This document shows, one piece after another, positions 52,060 to 60,914 of a DNA stretch of 64,000 nucleotides. The stretch comes from Gemmatimonadaceae bacterium (GTDB taxonomy: Bacteria; Gemmatimonadota; Gemmatimonadetes; Gemmatimonadales; Gemmatimonadaceae), in the NCBI GenBank assembly GCA_025358925.1, contig JANYHT010000029.1:186001-250000 (forward strand). Reading direction: 5' to 3'. Numbering within the stretch: position 1 is the stretch's first letter; every line of letters begins with the position of its first letter. The notes beneath the pieces were generated by a model, which had not been told where the DNA came from, did no database searches, and saw nothing but the letters and a program-made list of their open reading frames with translations. The translations under genes were made by a program, and so were the position numbers.

Positions 52060-53192
52060 AGTCGGTTGTTCATTATAGGGTGACGAAACGCAAATCTGAC
52101 AACTCGCTTCGCGCCGAACGCATCAATGCGTCGCCGCGATTTAATGGGCGTGTGTTTGTGAACACGCATCCTATCCGCGCGGGGCTGCGCGATGGTATTG
52201 ATCATCCCACCTTGCGCGATTTTTTGTGCGGCGGTGTGCGTCGTGTACCGTCGGGACCGTTGCCCATTGTGAATCCTGTTGCAGCGTGGTCAACGCGCGC
52301 CGAGACCGGGTTGCGCGTGACGTGGTTGGGGCACTCGACGTTGCTGGTCGAGATTGACGGTGTGCGTATCTTGACCGACCCCGTGTGGGGACAGCGTGTG
52401 TCGCCGCTCAAGTTTGCTGGGCCGAAGCGATTTCATCCGCCGCCTGCGCCACTCGCGTCGCTGCCACCGTTGGATGCGGTCATCGTGTCGCATGATCACT
52501 ATGACCATCTTGATCGCCCCACTATTCGCGCGCTCGCGAAAATGCGCGTGCCGTTTATCACGTCACTCGGTGTCGGAGCGCAATTAGAGAAATTTGGCGT
52601 GGCGCCTGAACGCATTACAGAACTTGACTGGTGGGAGTGTACGTCAGTGCGTGATGTCGCGGTGACGGCCACACCAGCGCAGCATTTTTCTGGACGTGGC
52701 ATTCGCGACCGGAACACGACAGCGTGGTCGTCAATGCATATGCAAGGTCCGACGCACTCGTTTTTTTTCGGATCTGATACGGGGCTGACGGATGAGTATG
52801 TCGAGATTGCGAAACGGTTTGGGACATTCGATATGGTGGCGCTCGAGATCGGCGCGTTTCATCCAGCGTGGGGCGACATTCACATGGGACCGGCCAACGC
52901 GCTGAAGGCGCATGCCATGTTAGGGAGCGGGATGTTGTTGCCGATTCATTGGAGCACCTTCAACCTCGCGATGCATCCGTGGGATGAGCCTGCCGAGACG
53001 TTGTTGCGTTTGGGAAGTGCGAATGGTGCATCGTTAGTGATGCCCAAACTCGGCGAAGCGGTGGAGCCGTCGCGTGCGCCAGCGATCATTCCGTGGTGGC
53101 GCGATGTGGACGCGCATCGAGTGCCAGAGCTGGTGGATGCCGCCGAGAAGGGCGACGCAAGCGTGACGTCGTTGGACTGGATGCCGGATTGA
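52056..53192 (+). CDS. Metallo-beta-lactamase-fold hydrolase, NAPE-PLD-like
   Basis: A 378-residue MBL-fold enzyme: WLGHSTLLVEIDGVRILTDP, the metal motif SHDHYDHLD (His-x-His-x-Asp-His), TPAQHFSGRG, FFGSDTGLTDEY, and HPAWGDIHMGPANAL. It matches the family of N-acyl-phosphatidylethanolamine phospholipase D-like hydrolases (UlaG/RomA relatives). The natural substrate in bacteria is unknown. Starts at a GTG overlapping the MarR remnant. Confidence 0.9.
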   Translation: MKSVVHYRVTKRKSDNSLRAERINASPRFNGRVFVNTHPIRAGLRDGIDHPTLRDFLCGGVRRVPSGPLPIVNPVAAWSTRAETGLRVTWLGHSTLLVEIDGVRILTDPVWGQRVSPLKFAGPKRFHPPPAPLASLPPLDAVIVSHDHYDHLDRPTIRALAKMRVPFITSLGVGAQLEKFGVAPERITELDWWECTSVRDVAVTATPAQHFSGRGIRDRNTTAWSSMHMQGPTHSFFFGSDTGLTDEYVEIAKRFGTFDMVALEIGAFHPAWGDIHMGPANALKAHAMLGSGMLLPIHWSTFNLAMHPWDEPAETLLRLGSANGASLVMPKLGEAVEPSRAPAIIPWWRDVDAHRVPELVDAAEKGDASVTSLDWMPD

Positions 53193-53698
53193 GCGCCGAC
53201 ACTTCAACCGCGGAGTACACGGCGGTCGTAGAGTGGACGCGTGGCGACCAAGATTTCCTCGATCATCGGTATAGCCGCGCGCATGTGCTACGCTTTGATG
53301 GTGGTGCGGAGGTAAAGGCCAGTTCGTCGCCGCATGTGGTGCGTGCGCCGATGTCGGACGCGGAAGGCGTAGATCCGGAGGAAGCGTTCATTGCGTCACT
53401 CTCGAGTTGTCACATGTTGTTCTTTTTGGATTTCGCGTCGCGAGCGAAAGTTCTGGTGGATGTTTATCGCGATGCAGCGGTTGGCGTGATGGGAAAAAAT
53501 GCGTACGGTAAAATGATGATGACGGTGGTAACGCTGCGGCCAGCGGTGGAGTTTTCCGGCCAGCGTATGCCGACAGAACACGAGGTGATGGAACTGCATC
53601 ATCGTGCGCATGCGGAGTGCTACATTGCGAATTCGGTGAAGACGGACGTGCGGTGTGAGCCGCTGCGATTTCACTTTAGGAACGCCACGGTCGGCTAA
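53189..53698 (+). CDS. OsmC-family peroxiredoxin-like protein
   Basis: A 169-residue OsmC/Ohr protein with both reactive cysteines: FIASLSSCHMLFFLDFASR and HRAHAECYIANS. This family reduces organic hydroperoxides. The start is a TTG at 53189 overlapping the upstream stop (TTGA); no ATG fits the conserved N-terminus. Forms an operon with the MBL-fold gene. Confidence 0.9.
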   Translation: MSADTSTAEYTAVVEWTRGDQDFLDHRYSRAHVLRFDGGAEVKASSSPHVVRAPMSDAEGVDPEEAFIASLSSCHMLFFLDFASRAKVLVDVYRDAAVGVMGKNAYGKMMMTVVTLRPAVEFSGQRMPTEHEVMELHHRAHAECYIANSVKTDVRCEPLRFHFRNATVG

Positions 53699-53704
53699 AG
53701 CGAC

Positions 53705-54101
53705 GTGATGTCATCCGTAGCATCCACACCGCGATATTTCGTATTGCCGATCGCGCTGCTCTTCGGCACTACGGTCAGCGCGCAAACGCCAGCGCCGAGT
53801 GCCCATCTGAGCTTCGGTGTCGACAAGATGCTGCCGATCGTGCGCGACATCGCGCGATTGACGACGGCATATCTACTACGTCCCGACACGTCGGCCAGAA
53901 GCCGCGGCCTGGTACGCGACCAACGGACTGATTGTGCAAGCCATTTATCTGAGGTCGGGGATCGCGGGACTTCGCCGCTTTGCGATGCAACATGGGGAGC
54001 CCGCAGCATTGCTGGCGCGACTACCCCAATTCGTGGAAGACATCGGTATTGACGTGAATGCATGGTGGCGCGCGGAAGCCGCGGCGGCGACGAAGCGCTA
54101 A
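53705..54101 (+). pseudogene. Frameshifted secreted protein
   Basis: An N-terminal signal peptide (YFVLPIALLFGTTVSAQ) and LSFGVDKMLPIVRDIARLTT are in one frame; from about 53870 the sensible sequence moves to another frame, PEAAAWYATNGLIVQAIYLR to PQFVEDIGIDVNAWWRAEAA, ending at a TAA (54099-54101). The two halves together would give about 130 residues, short for a peptidase-like protein, so a deletion may accompany the frameshift. The family is not certain; the tail resembles the end of peptidase MA-like proteins. Confidence 0.5.
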
Positions 54102-54301
54102 CCAACACGCGCGGACGCTTGCCTGCAGAACGTCGCGGCATCACGTACGTAAACTATGAAACGTGCAATCCTAAAATATCGTCTGCCGCGCAGAACCAAT
54201 CCCTAAACGCGTGAATGCCGTACCCATGGCGTTGACGATACTAGGTGGACGAGTCGTCGCTCACGAAGCGTCGCATTGAAGCTCACGCGGTGCGCCGGTC
54301 G

Positions 54302-54652
54302 TTAGGCGCTCTGTCCACTGCTGGATCGCAACGCGATGTAACCGTTCACGATCATCAGCAGCGCGGCGGGAAGCGATAGCAACACACCGTCACCACTGCG
54401 CACGCGCACGATCACTCCTGCGAGCATCAACAAACACAGGCCCGCTGCCGCGAAGGGCGTGACTATCGGCCATTTTATTCCGGCCACGACGCCGACGGCA
54501 CCCCAGACCTCGAGCACGCCCGTGAGCACGCGAAACTTCGCCAATCCAAACCTCTCGAAGTCGATGACCATCGACGACGAAATGAGCAAACTGATGCCGT
54601 ACACCAGAAAGACGAACGCGTCCGCGAGCACGAGTGCGGTGTAACGGGTCAT
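54302..54652 (-). CDS. DoxX-like membrane protein (second of a pair)
   Basis: 116 residues, four helices. From the ATG at 54652, which overlaps the upstream stop (ATGA): FVFLVYGISLLISSSMVIDF, KFRVLTGVLEVWGAVGVVAG, PIVTPFAAAGLCLLMLAG. DoxX-like proteins are small membrane proteins of uncertain function, sometimes part of thiosulfate:quinone oxidoreductases. The longer frame upstream is antisense-like and not used. Confidence 0.85.
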   Translation of the reverse strand: MTRYTALVLADAFVFLVYGISLLISSSMVIDFERFGLAKFRVLTGVLEVWGAVGVVAGIKWPIVTPFAAAGLCLLMLAGVIVRVRSGDGVLLSLPAALLMIVNGYIALRSSSGQSA

Positions 54653-54999
54653 CGAATACCGTAGCCCGAGGTCGCTGCGCTCACGTAGAGCGATAGCAGC
54701 AAGAGCCCGAAAGCGGGGACGTAGCGCGGCCACGCGTGGTGCACCGTGGCATGGGCGATCAACGCGCACACCATGAGCAACGACATCGACACGGCCGGAA
54801 TGAAGACCAATGTTGGGTACCAAATGCCAGTCACCAGCAGCGTAGCGAGCGAGATTTTTGTTGCGCCTACTAAGTTGCGAACAATGCTTGGTAAACGGTA
54901 CTCGTCAAATTCTTTGATGATGTTGTCCAGTCGAAAAATCCAAACGAACGCGACGGATGCGGCAATTACGAGCTGGGCGCCTGCAGTGAGGTTAATCAT
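54649..54999 (-). CDS. DoxX-like membrane protein (first of a pair)
   Basis: 116 residues, four helices: AQLVIAASVAFVWIFRLDN, SIVRNLVGATKISLATLLVT, IPAVSMSLLMVCALIAHATV, ending SLYVSAATSGYGIR. Same length and fold as the downstream copy, with which it overlaps by 4 bp. The repeated ISLATLLVTG segment is the helix-2 position of DoxX. Probably tandem duplicates forming a heteromer. Confidence 0.82.
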   Translation of the reverse strand: MINLTAGAQLVIAASVAFVWIFRLDNIIKEFDEYRLPSIVRNLVGATKISLATLLVTGIWYPTLVFIPAVSMSLLMVCALIAHATVHHAWPRYVPAFGLLLLSLYVSAATSGYGIR

Positions 55000-55176
55000 T
55001 CAGACAACCGGTAGAGGTTCCGACTCGGCGGCGTTGCGAGGTCGGTGAAGCTTTTGACTGACGTACCATGACCAGTAACGGTAGTCAGTACACCGTCGTT
55101 CCGTTTAACGTCCAAACGATGCTGGACGGCAGGACGGTGTCACTTTGCTCATGACTCGTATGCACAGGAGCATGCC

Positions 55177-55701
55177 ATGAAACAATGGGTCGCCGTCGCG
55201 ATGATTCTGCCGTTGCTGTCGGTCACACCTTTTCAACTTGGCGCGCCGCGAATCGCCGCGCGCTCCGACAAGACTGTCCTCTTCGTGTGCGAGCATGGCA
55301 CCGTGCGCAGTCTTTTAGCGAAGGTGCTCTTCGAACAGTATGCAGCAGAAGTAGGACTACGCATGCGTGCCGTGTCACGAGCAACTCGCGCCGATTCTCT
55401 CGTGCCTCTATGGATGCTACAGGGACTCGCAGCGGACCACATCGCGCTCGGCGCGTGGCATCCACAAACGCTTCGGCCCCGCGATCTCGCGAATGCGTCG
55501 TATGTGGTGTCCTTCGATATTCCAACCGCAGCGACGGCCGCTGCTCGAGCACCGCGAGCGCAGTGGGACAGTTTACCGTCCGTGAGTCGAGACTACGCAA
55601 TGGGTCGCGACGCGATCAAAGCGCGCGTTCACCAACTTGTCGATTCACTCAAACGTGCGCACGCGAGAGGCAAAGCCCCACGCTCCATCGACCAACGTTG
55701 A
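55177..55701 (+). CDS. Exported low-molecular-weight phosphatase-like protein
   Basis: A 174-residue protein. The catalytic loop of LMW protein-tyrosine phosphatases/arsenate reductases is present: VLFVCEHGTVRSLLAKVLF (Cys-x5-Arg-Ser), with GAWHPQTLRPRDLANASYVV in the place of the second helix. The acid Asp-Pro loop is not obvious. Unusually it begins with a signal peptide (VAVAMILPLLSVTPFQLG), so the enzyme would act outside the cytoplasm, which is rare for this fold. Overlaps the next gene by 4 bp (TTGA). Confidence 0.8.
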   Translation: MKQWVAVAMILPLLSVTPFQLGAPRIAARSDKTVLFVCEHGTVRSLLAKVLFEQYAAEVGLRMRAVSRATRADSLVPLWMLQGLAADHIALGAWHPQTLRPRDLANASYVVSFDIPTAATAAARAPRAQWDSLPSVSRDYAMGRDAIKARVHQLVDSLKRAHARGKAPRSIDQR

Positions 55702-56228
55702 CAATAGAATTCGAACTCGCATCGGCAATCGCAATTCTCGAACGCGCGCCCGCAACGTTCGCGACACTCTTGCGCGGACTGGGACCCGAGTGGATCGATG
55801 CAACAGAAGGCCCGGAAACGTGGAGCCCGTTTGGCATTCTCGGACACGTGATTCACGGCGAACGCACGGATTGGATCCCGCGCGCGCAGATCATTCTGGC
55901 GCAAGGTGTACAGAGGCGATTCGCACCATATGATCGATTTGCGCAGGTCCACGAAAGCACAGGAAAATCGCTCAACCATTTACTCGACGAATTTGCACAT
56001 TTGCGCAACGACAACGTGCGGACGCTCCGCAGCTGGTCGTTAACACGTCACGAGCTGTTGCTGACGGGTGAACACCCGGCGTTTGGTATCGTCACGCTGG
56101 AGCAATTGCTGGCGACATGGGTGGCGCACGATCTTGGACACGTCGCACAAGTGGCGCGCGTGATGGCAAAACAATATCGGGACGCGGTGGGGCCGTGGCG
56201 TGCGTATTTACCGATCCTTGATCGGTAA
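55698..56228 (+). CDS. DinB-family protein
   Basis: A 176-residue four-helix protein of the DinB/YfiT superfamily, whose members often bind a metal by three His and use bacillithiol or mycothiol. Visible: ILGHVIHGERTDWIPRAQII, TLEQLLATWVAHDLGHVAQV, with His residues in the expected places. Starts at a TTG overlapping the phosphatase-like stop; an upstream frame is unrelated. Confidence 0.88.
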   Translation: MTIEFELASAIAILERAPATFATLLRGLGPEWIDATEGPETWSPFGILGHVIHGERTDWIPRAQIILAQGVQRRFAPYDRFAQVHESTGKSLNHLLDEFAHLRNDNVRTLRSWSLTRHELLLTGEHPAFGIVTLEQLLATWVAHDLGHVAQVARVMAKQYRDAVGPWRAYLPILDR

Positions 56229-56364
56229 CTATGTGGTCGACCGCGATTGTCAGTCCTCTCGGGGTGTCACTGTCGCAGCTTAATGCACATGGACAAAAAC
56301 CATGACACGATGGAAATTCGCATGGGCGCATTTTGCATTTTAACGACAACGCTCAGGAGCGTAC

Positions 56365-57699
56365 GTGCTGCGAGCAGACGAACAGAACGACGATACCGCG
56401 GTTGCCAAGGATGCTCCGCCGCTAACGCGTCGCGCATTGCTCGTGAGTGCCGTGACAGCGGCAGGTGGGGCTGCAATCGCGGCGCTGCCGAACGCGCTGC
56501 CGGGGCAGCAAACCGTTTCGCGCGCAACGACGGTGCCAAATACGACGTCACTCACTGCAACACCGACCATTGTCGTGCCCGAGGACCCAACGCGCGTGCT
56601 CGGTCTCCCAACATCGGCGCAAAGTATACGCTCGCCGTTCGAAAATCCGTCGCGTATTCCAATTGGGGTTGTCTCGGGTTCGTCGCTCACACCGATCCAC
56701 CAATTGATGGGCACGATCACGCCCACCGATTTGCACTTTGAGCGGCATCACGGGGGCGTCGCAATCATCGATCCGCAAAAATATCGTCTGCTCGTACACG
56801 GCCACGTCAAACAGTCGATGATGTTTACGCTTGATGATCTCAAGTCATTGCCTTCGGTAACACGGGTACACTTTCTTGAGTGTTCTGGGAACGGGCGCGT
56901 GGGCTATAAATCGACGAAGCCCGACACCACGCCACAACAGATCGATGGCTTGTTGAGCAACGCCGAATGGACCGGCGTACCACTCAAGACGGTGCTGGCA
57001 GAGGCTGGTGGCGTTGCCAACGGAGCAAAGTGGGCGTTAGCCGAAGGTGGTGACGCGGCGTTGCTCTCGCGCTCAATTCCAGTCTCCAAATTGCTCGACG
57101 ACGCGTTACTCGTGTACGCGCAAAACGGTGAAGCACTGCGACCGGCGGCCGGGTATCCCGTGCGTTTGCTCCTCCCGGGATGGGAGGGGAACACGAACGT
57201 GAAATGGTTGCGTCGATTGGAGTTGATTCGCGAACCCAACATGTCAAAAGACGAGACTTCCAAATACACGGATCCATTGCCCAATGGTACGGCGCGCCAA
57301 TTCAGTTTTGAGATCGATGCGAAATCCACACTCACATCGCCAACGTATCCCACGCGTATCGCGCGTCGCGGTTGGATACAACTCTCGGGGATTGCGTGGA
57401 GCGGTCGCGGAAAAATTGCCGGTGTTGACGTCAGTACAGACGGCGGAAAAACGTGGATCCAAGCAGAAATACAAGGTTCGCCACAACCGAAAGCGCTCGT
57501 GCGCTTCGTGTCGTTGTGGAATTGGAATGGCCAACCCGCGATGTTGATGAGCCGAGCACACGATGAAACAGGGTACGTGCAGCCGACGGTCGACGTGTTT
57601 CGCGCAGGGCGCGGGCCGGGAACGGACTACCACTACAATCACATTCGCGCGTGGCATGTCGCCGCCGACGGTCAAGTGACGTACGGGGTGTCGTCGTGA
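56365..57699 (+). CDS. soxC: Sulfite dehydrogenase molybdenum subunit, SoxC-like
   Basis: A 444-residue sulfite-oxidase-type molybdoenzyme. Tat signal with LTRRALLVSAVTAAGGAAIA near residues 21-40, HVKQSMMFTLDDLKSLPS, and the cysteine ligand of molybdenum in THFLECSGN-type VHFLECSGNGRVG, then LPGWEGNTNVKWLRRLEL. In the Sox pathway it oxidises sulfane sulfur to sulfate together with SoxD. The GTG at 56365 is preceded by AGGAG. Overlaps soxD by 4 bp. soxAXYZB are not in the window. Confidence 0.9.
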   Translation: MLRADEQNDDTAVAKDAPPLTRRALLVSAVTAAGGAAIAALPNALPGQQTVSRATTVPNTTSLTATPTIVVPEDPTRVLGLPTSAQSIRSPFENPSRIPIGVVSGSSLTPIHQLMGTITPTDLHFERHHGGVAIIDPQKYRLLVHGHVKQSMMFTLDDLKSLPSVTRVHFLECSGNGRVGYKSTKPDTTPQQIDGLLSNAEWTGVPLKTVLAEAGGVANGAKWALAEGGDAALLSRSIPVSKLLDDALLVYAQNGEALRPAAGYPVRLLLPGWEGNTNVKWLRRLELIREPNMSKDETSKYTDPLPNGTARQFSFEIDAKSTLTSPTYPTRIARRGWIQLSGIAWSGRGKIAGVDVSTDGGKTWIQAEIQGSPQPKALVRFVSLWNWNGQPAMLMSRAHDETGYVQPTVDVFRAGRGPGTDYHYNHIRAWHVAADGQVTYGVSS

Positions 57700-58304
57700 A
57701 CGCGCGAATTATTTGCGGCATGGTGATGATCGCATCGACGTTGGCTTGTACAACGCAGGGTGATGATGCGGCCGCGCGTAGCGGAAGCGTTGGTGCGCCG
57801 CAACACGCGCCTGAGCGTTACGGTGTGGGGCGATCGGCAACGCCGACGGAGATCACTGCGTGGGACATTGATGTCAACGCGAAGGGTGAAGGACTTCCGC
57901 CCGGCGAAGGTACGGTTGCGCAGGGAGCGATGGTATTTGCGAAGTCGTGCGCGTCGTGTCATGGCGCGGCGGGTGAGGGCATCACGCCAAATCCGCGACT
58001 CGTTGGTCGTATACCAGGTGACTCGTTTCTATTTGCGACAGACTTGAAGGCGGTGAAAACGATTGGCAACTACTGGCCGTATGCGACGACGTTGTTCGAC
58101 TACATTCGTCGCGCGATGCCACAAAACGCACTCGGTACGTTGACATCGAATGAGACGTATGCGGTCATTGCGTTTTTGTTGCACGAAAACGCGATCGTGC
58201 CGACCGACGCGGTGATGAACGCGACGACGCTTCCGGCGGTGCAGATGCCGTCGCGCCATCGGTTCGTGATGGATGATCGGCAGGGCGGTGCGCGCTTCAA
58301 GTAA
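57696..58304 (+). CDS. soxD: Cytochrome c partner of the sulfite dehydrogenase, SoxD-like
   Basis: A 202-residue lipoprotein (signal with MVMIASTLACTT) carrying one c-type haem site CASCHGAAGE and a likely Met in RRAMPQNALGTL. SoxD transfers the electrons of SoxC. The GTG start overlaps the soxC stop. The C-terminus (FVMDDRQGGARFK) is like SoxD of related clusters. Confidence 0.87.
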   Translation: MNARIICGMVMIASTLACTTQGDDAAARSGSVGAPQHAPERYGVGRSATPTEITAWDIDVNAKGEGLPPGEGTVAQGAMVFAKSCASCHGAAGEGITPNPRLVGRIPGDSFLFATDLKAVKTIGNYWPYATTLFDYIRRAMPQNALGTLTSNETYAVIAFLLHENAIVPTDAVMNATTLPAVQMPSRHRFVMDDRQGGARFK

Positions 58305-58305
58305 C

Positions 58306-58915
58306 GTGCGGTTTGCGCGGCGGCGGCTCACGTGCAGCGTCCGGTGCGGCGGCTGGACCTGCCTCGCGGTTGGCAGCATACACGCGCAAACAGTGGTTGG
58401 TCGTGTGATCAGCGCGTCCGACTCAAGACGATCAGTTGTCGTGGGTGGACCAGATGCGAGGTGGGTTGGTTGGTAACGACGGGCGCTTCTTGATGTGTGG
58501 CATACCGAGACAGGGACTGATCGTGCGCGCCAAGGGCCCGAGGGGAACCGACGCGAAATTCATTCGGTTTTTCGAGGCGGACCTTTGGCATGACGTGCCG
58601 CTGCAACTAGGATCCGGCCTGCAGCACGGGACCGAGGCGACTACAGGAGCACCCTCGATTTCCAAAGCCTACGTGGAAATCCGAGTGACCGATCGCGATA
58701 GTGCACTCGTGACGAAGATGCGCGTTCAGTATCAGAACGCTCGTGGCATGAAAGCGAGCGCGATCACGGACGAAACGGGACGGGCCCTAGTGCCCGATCA
58801 GCCGCTCGGCGCGCATTCGGCGCAGATCGGTGATGGCAACTTGCCGGGGAGTCGAGCAGCACTCGTGCTCGTGGCTGGACGCAACTACCTCCAGCTCGTG
58901 CTGACGAAACCCTAA
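58306..58915 (+). pseudogene. Deleted carboxypeptidase-regulatory-like protein
   Basis: From a GTG at 58306 a signal peptide and a repeat start can be read (IHAQTVVGRVISASDSR), but at about 58430 the sense moves to another frame with LVGNDGRFLMCGIPRQGLIV, DVPLQLGSGLQHG and EIRVTDRDSALVTKMRVQYQ to a stop at 58915. Carboxypeptidase regulatory-like proteins have several such beta-sandwich repeats; here a large internal deletion plus a frameshift joined the first strand of one to the end of another. Probably not functional. Confidence 0.55.
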
Positions 58916-58925
58916 GAGCGCGCAT

Positions 58926-60164
58926 CTAGCCGATCGGTATCTCCACGCCGATCGCGCGCGCGTGGGTTGTGAAGAGCACGTCTTGCGTGTGTTGCGACAT
59001 CGCTTTGGTCATCATCGCGCGAGCGTCATCGAATTGACCATTTCTATACATCGCCCACGCCAGCAGATCTTGTCCATACACATCGTTCCGCACTATCAGG
59101 TCGCGTCGCGCACGCGCCAACACCATGGTACGCTGCGCTGCGTTTCCGTGATCGAGCAAAAACATTCCCCACGCGCGATGCATGGTTCCCGGCTGTTCTC
59201 GTGCACTCACCGTCATCGCATTGGCAAAACTGGCTGCTTGCACGCTATCACCTAACGCGACGTACGCCGCACTCACCGTACCGAGTGTTCCTGCGTCGAG
59301 TTGCAACGCAGTGGCACGTTCACCAAGGTCGACGGCACGACGCCATGCGCCGCGCGCCAACGCCACGCGAGCCAATCCGCCAAGTGCTCGCACGTCGTCT
59401 TCGTGTACAATCAACGCCTGTCGAAACGCGGAGTCGGCGGCGTTGAGCTGACCGGCGCGGAGTTCGAGTTCGCCCAGTCGATAGTGAAACCACGCCACCT
59501 GCTCGCGCGGTAAATCGTCACGAATTGAAACCCGATGAATTGCTCGCGTGAGAAATTGGCGTGCAATGTCGATACGACCAGTCAGTTCATACCATCGCGC
59601 GAGGCGCGCACCAATCGTGAATTGCTGACCGTCAAAATGAATTGCCTTGAAATGAGCCGCCGCGTCGTTGTAAGCGCCGAGTTCCAGTTCGATCTCACCC
59701 AACAACGCCAAGTGCGATGGTGCATCCGGTTCAGCGGAATCGGCTTGCGCTGCAACCACGCGTGCCTCACGAAAGGCGTGACGTGCCATAAGCACACTGG
59801 CCAGCAGTTCGTATGTGTGTCCGTTGCTCTCGACGCGGATATCAATGGACTGTCGCGCGAGTTTTTCCGCCTTCGCTAAATCGGACGCCGAACCGGTATT
59901 TCTTGATCGCGCGAAAAGTAAGCCGGCAAGTGCCGCGCGATCGAGTGCACTACCCGGGTCTTCGCGCACGCGACGCGTGTAGAACACGATGTCGTCCTCA
60001 CGAATGTGTGATTCGTTGTAAAGTATTGGGACAGCAATTGGCGCACGCAGCGCATTACCGCTGTCTGCGCGTGCCGAATGCCGGGCAATACTGATGACAT
60101 AGACACCGATCGCCGCAATCGGCACGACGAGTGTTGAAATGAGAAATCGACGGCGGTGATTCAT
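58926..60164 (-). CDS. Tetratricopeptide-repeat protein
   Basis: A 412-residue protein with an N-terminal membrane anchor (FLISTLVVPIAAIGVYVISI) followed by about eight TPR helices: SALDRAALAGLLFARSRN, TYELLASVLMARHAFREA, PSHLALLGEIELELGAYNDA, VAWFHYRLGELELRAGQLN. TPRs form protein-binding surfaces. It is the last gene of an operon with two DUF4331 genes, so it may bind their products outside the membrane. Confidence 0.88.
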   Translation of the reverse strand: MNHRRRFLISTLVVPIAAIGVYVISIARHSARADSGNALRAPIAVPILYNESHIREDDIVFYTRRVREDPGSALDRAALAGLLFARSRNTGSASDLAKAEKLARQSIDIRVESNGHTYELLASVLMARHAFREARVVAAQADSAEPDAPSHLALLGEIELELGAYNDAAAHFKAIHFDGQQFTIGARLARWYELTGRIDIARQFLTRAIHRVSIRDDLPREQVAWFHYRLGELELRAGQLNAADSAFRQALIVHEDDVRALGGLARVALARGAWRRAVDLGERATALQLDAGTLGTVSAAYVALGDSVQAASFANAMTVSAREQPGTMHRAWGMFLLDHGNAAQRTMVLARARRDLIVRNDVYGQDLLAWAMYRNGQFDDARAMMTKAMSQHTQDVLFTTHARAIGVEIPIG

Positions 60165-60233
60165 GTTGGTTTACCGTAGCCGGAAGGCGCACGCGCCCCA
60201 CGTCGCGCAACGGCGACGTGGAGCGTTGTGCAA

Positions 60234-60863
60234 TTATTGCGATGGTCCCGCGAGGTACGGAAACGTGTTCGAGAATGCTTTGTCATTCTTCGGCACGTTA
60301 TCGGTGCAGAGTGGCAATTGTCCGTTGTCGCAATAAGCGCCGGCGGACGTGATGACTTTGCCAAAAATGGCGCTCAATCCTGCATCGACGACATCATCGC
60401 TCAGGTTTCGTCCACCCCACCCGTTGGCGAGTGCCCACGATAACCAACCGGAGGTTGCCGGATTCCGAGATGACTCGACGATCAGCATGTCTGGATACAG
60501 CACTGCGCCGAGCGTGTTCGCGACTTGCGGTTGATTGCCACGAAACGCATTGATGAACGAGAGGCTCTGTGGCCCGAACTCTGCAGAATTGTACGGTTGC
60601 GTACGGTTGTATCGATCATGGTTTGCCTTCACGATCGTCACTTCACTGACCAGCGGGTTGCCGAGAAACTCAACCTGCTCGTAGACGGTATTGTCGTCGT
60701 TCTCGTCGTTGTCATCCGCATCGTCGTTCGCGTTGCGGCTTGCGTTTGCGCTGAACTGCGGACCCGCAATGTCCTGTGGCTGCTTGGAATCGCGGCAACC
60801 GGCAACAATGAGCGACGTCGCGCATATCGCGATCATCGCGCGGATAGCGTTCTTCTCCAACAT
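60234..60863 (-). CDS. DUF4331 protein, C-terminal-type lipoprotein
   Basis: 209 residues with lipobox LIVAGC (Cys near residue 22). After an Asp/Asn-rich acidic linker (NDDADDNDENDDNTVYEQ) come LGNPLVSEVTIVKANHD, VANTLGAVLYPDMLIV and GWGGRNLSDDVVDAGL, which form the C-terminal part of DUF4331 proteins. The acidic linker could bind calcium. Second gene of the pair; function of DUF4331 is unknown, although it is found with haloperoxidase-type and chlorite-reduction genes in other bacteria (recalled). Confidence 0.8.
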   Translation of the reverse strand: MLEKNAIRAMIAICATSLIVAGCRDSKQPQDIAGPQFSANASRNANDDADDNDENDDNTVYEQVEFLGNPLVSEVTIVKANHDRYNRTQPYNSAEFGPQSLSFINAFRGNQPQVANTLGAVLYPDMLIVESSRNPATSGWLSWALANGWGGRNLSDDVVDAGLSAIFGKVITSAGAYCDNGQLPLCTDNVPKNDKAFSNTFPYLAGPSQ

Positions 60864-60914
60864 ATGTCTGTGCTCCTGAGAGTCTGGGGAGTGCTAAATA
60901 ATCGGAGAAGGACT

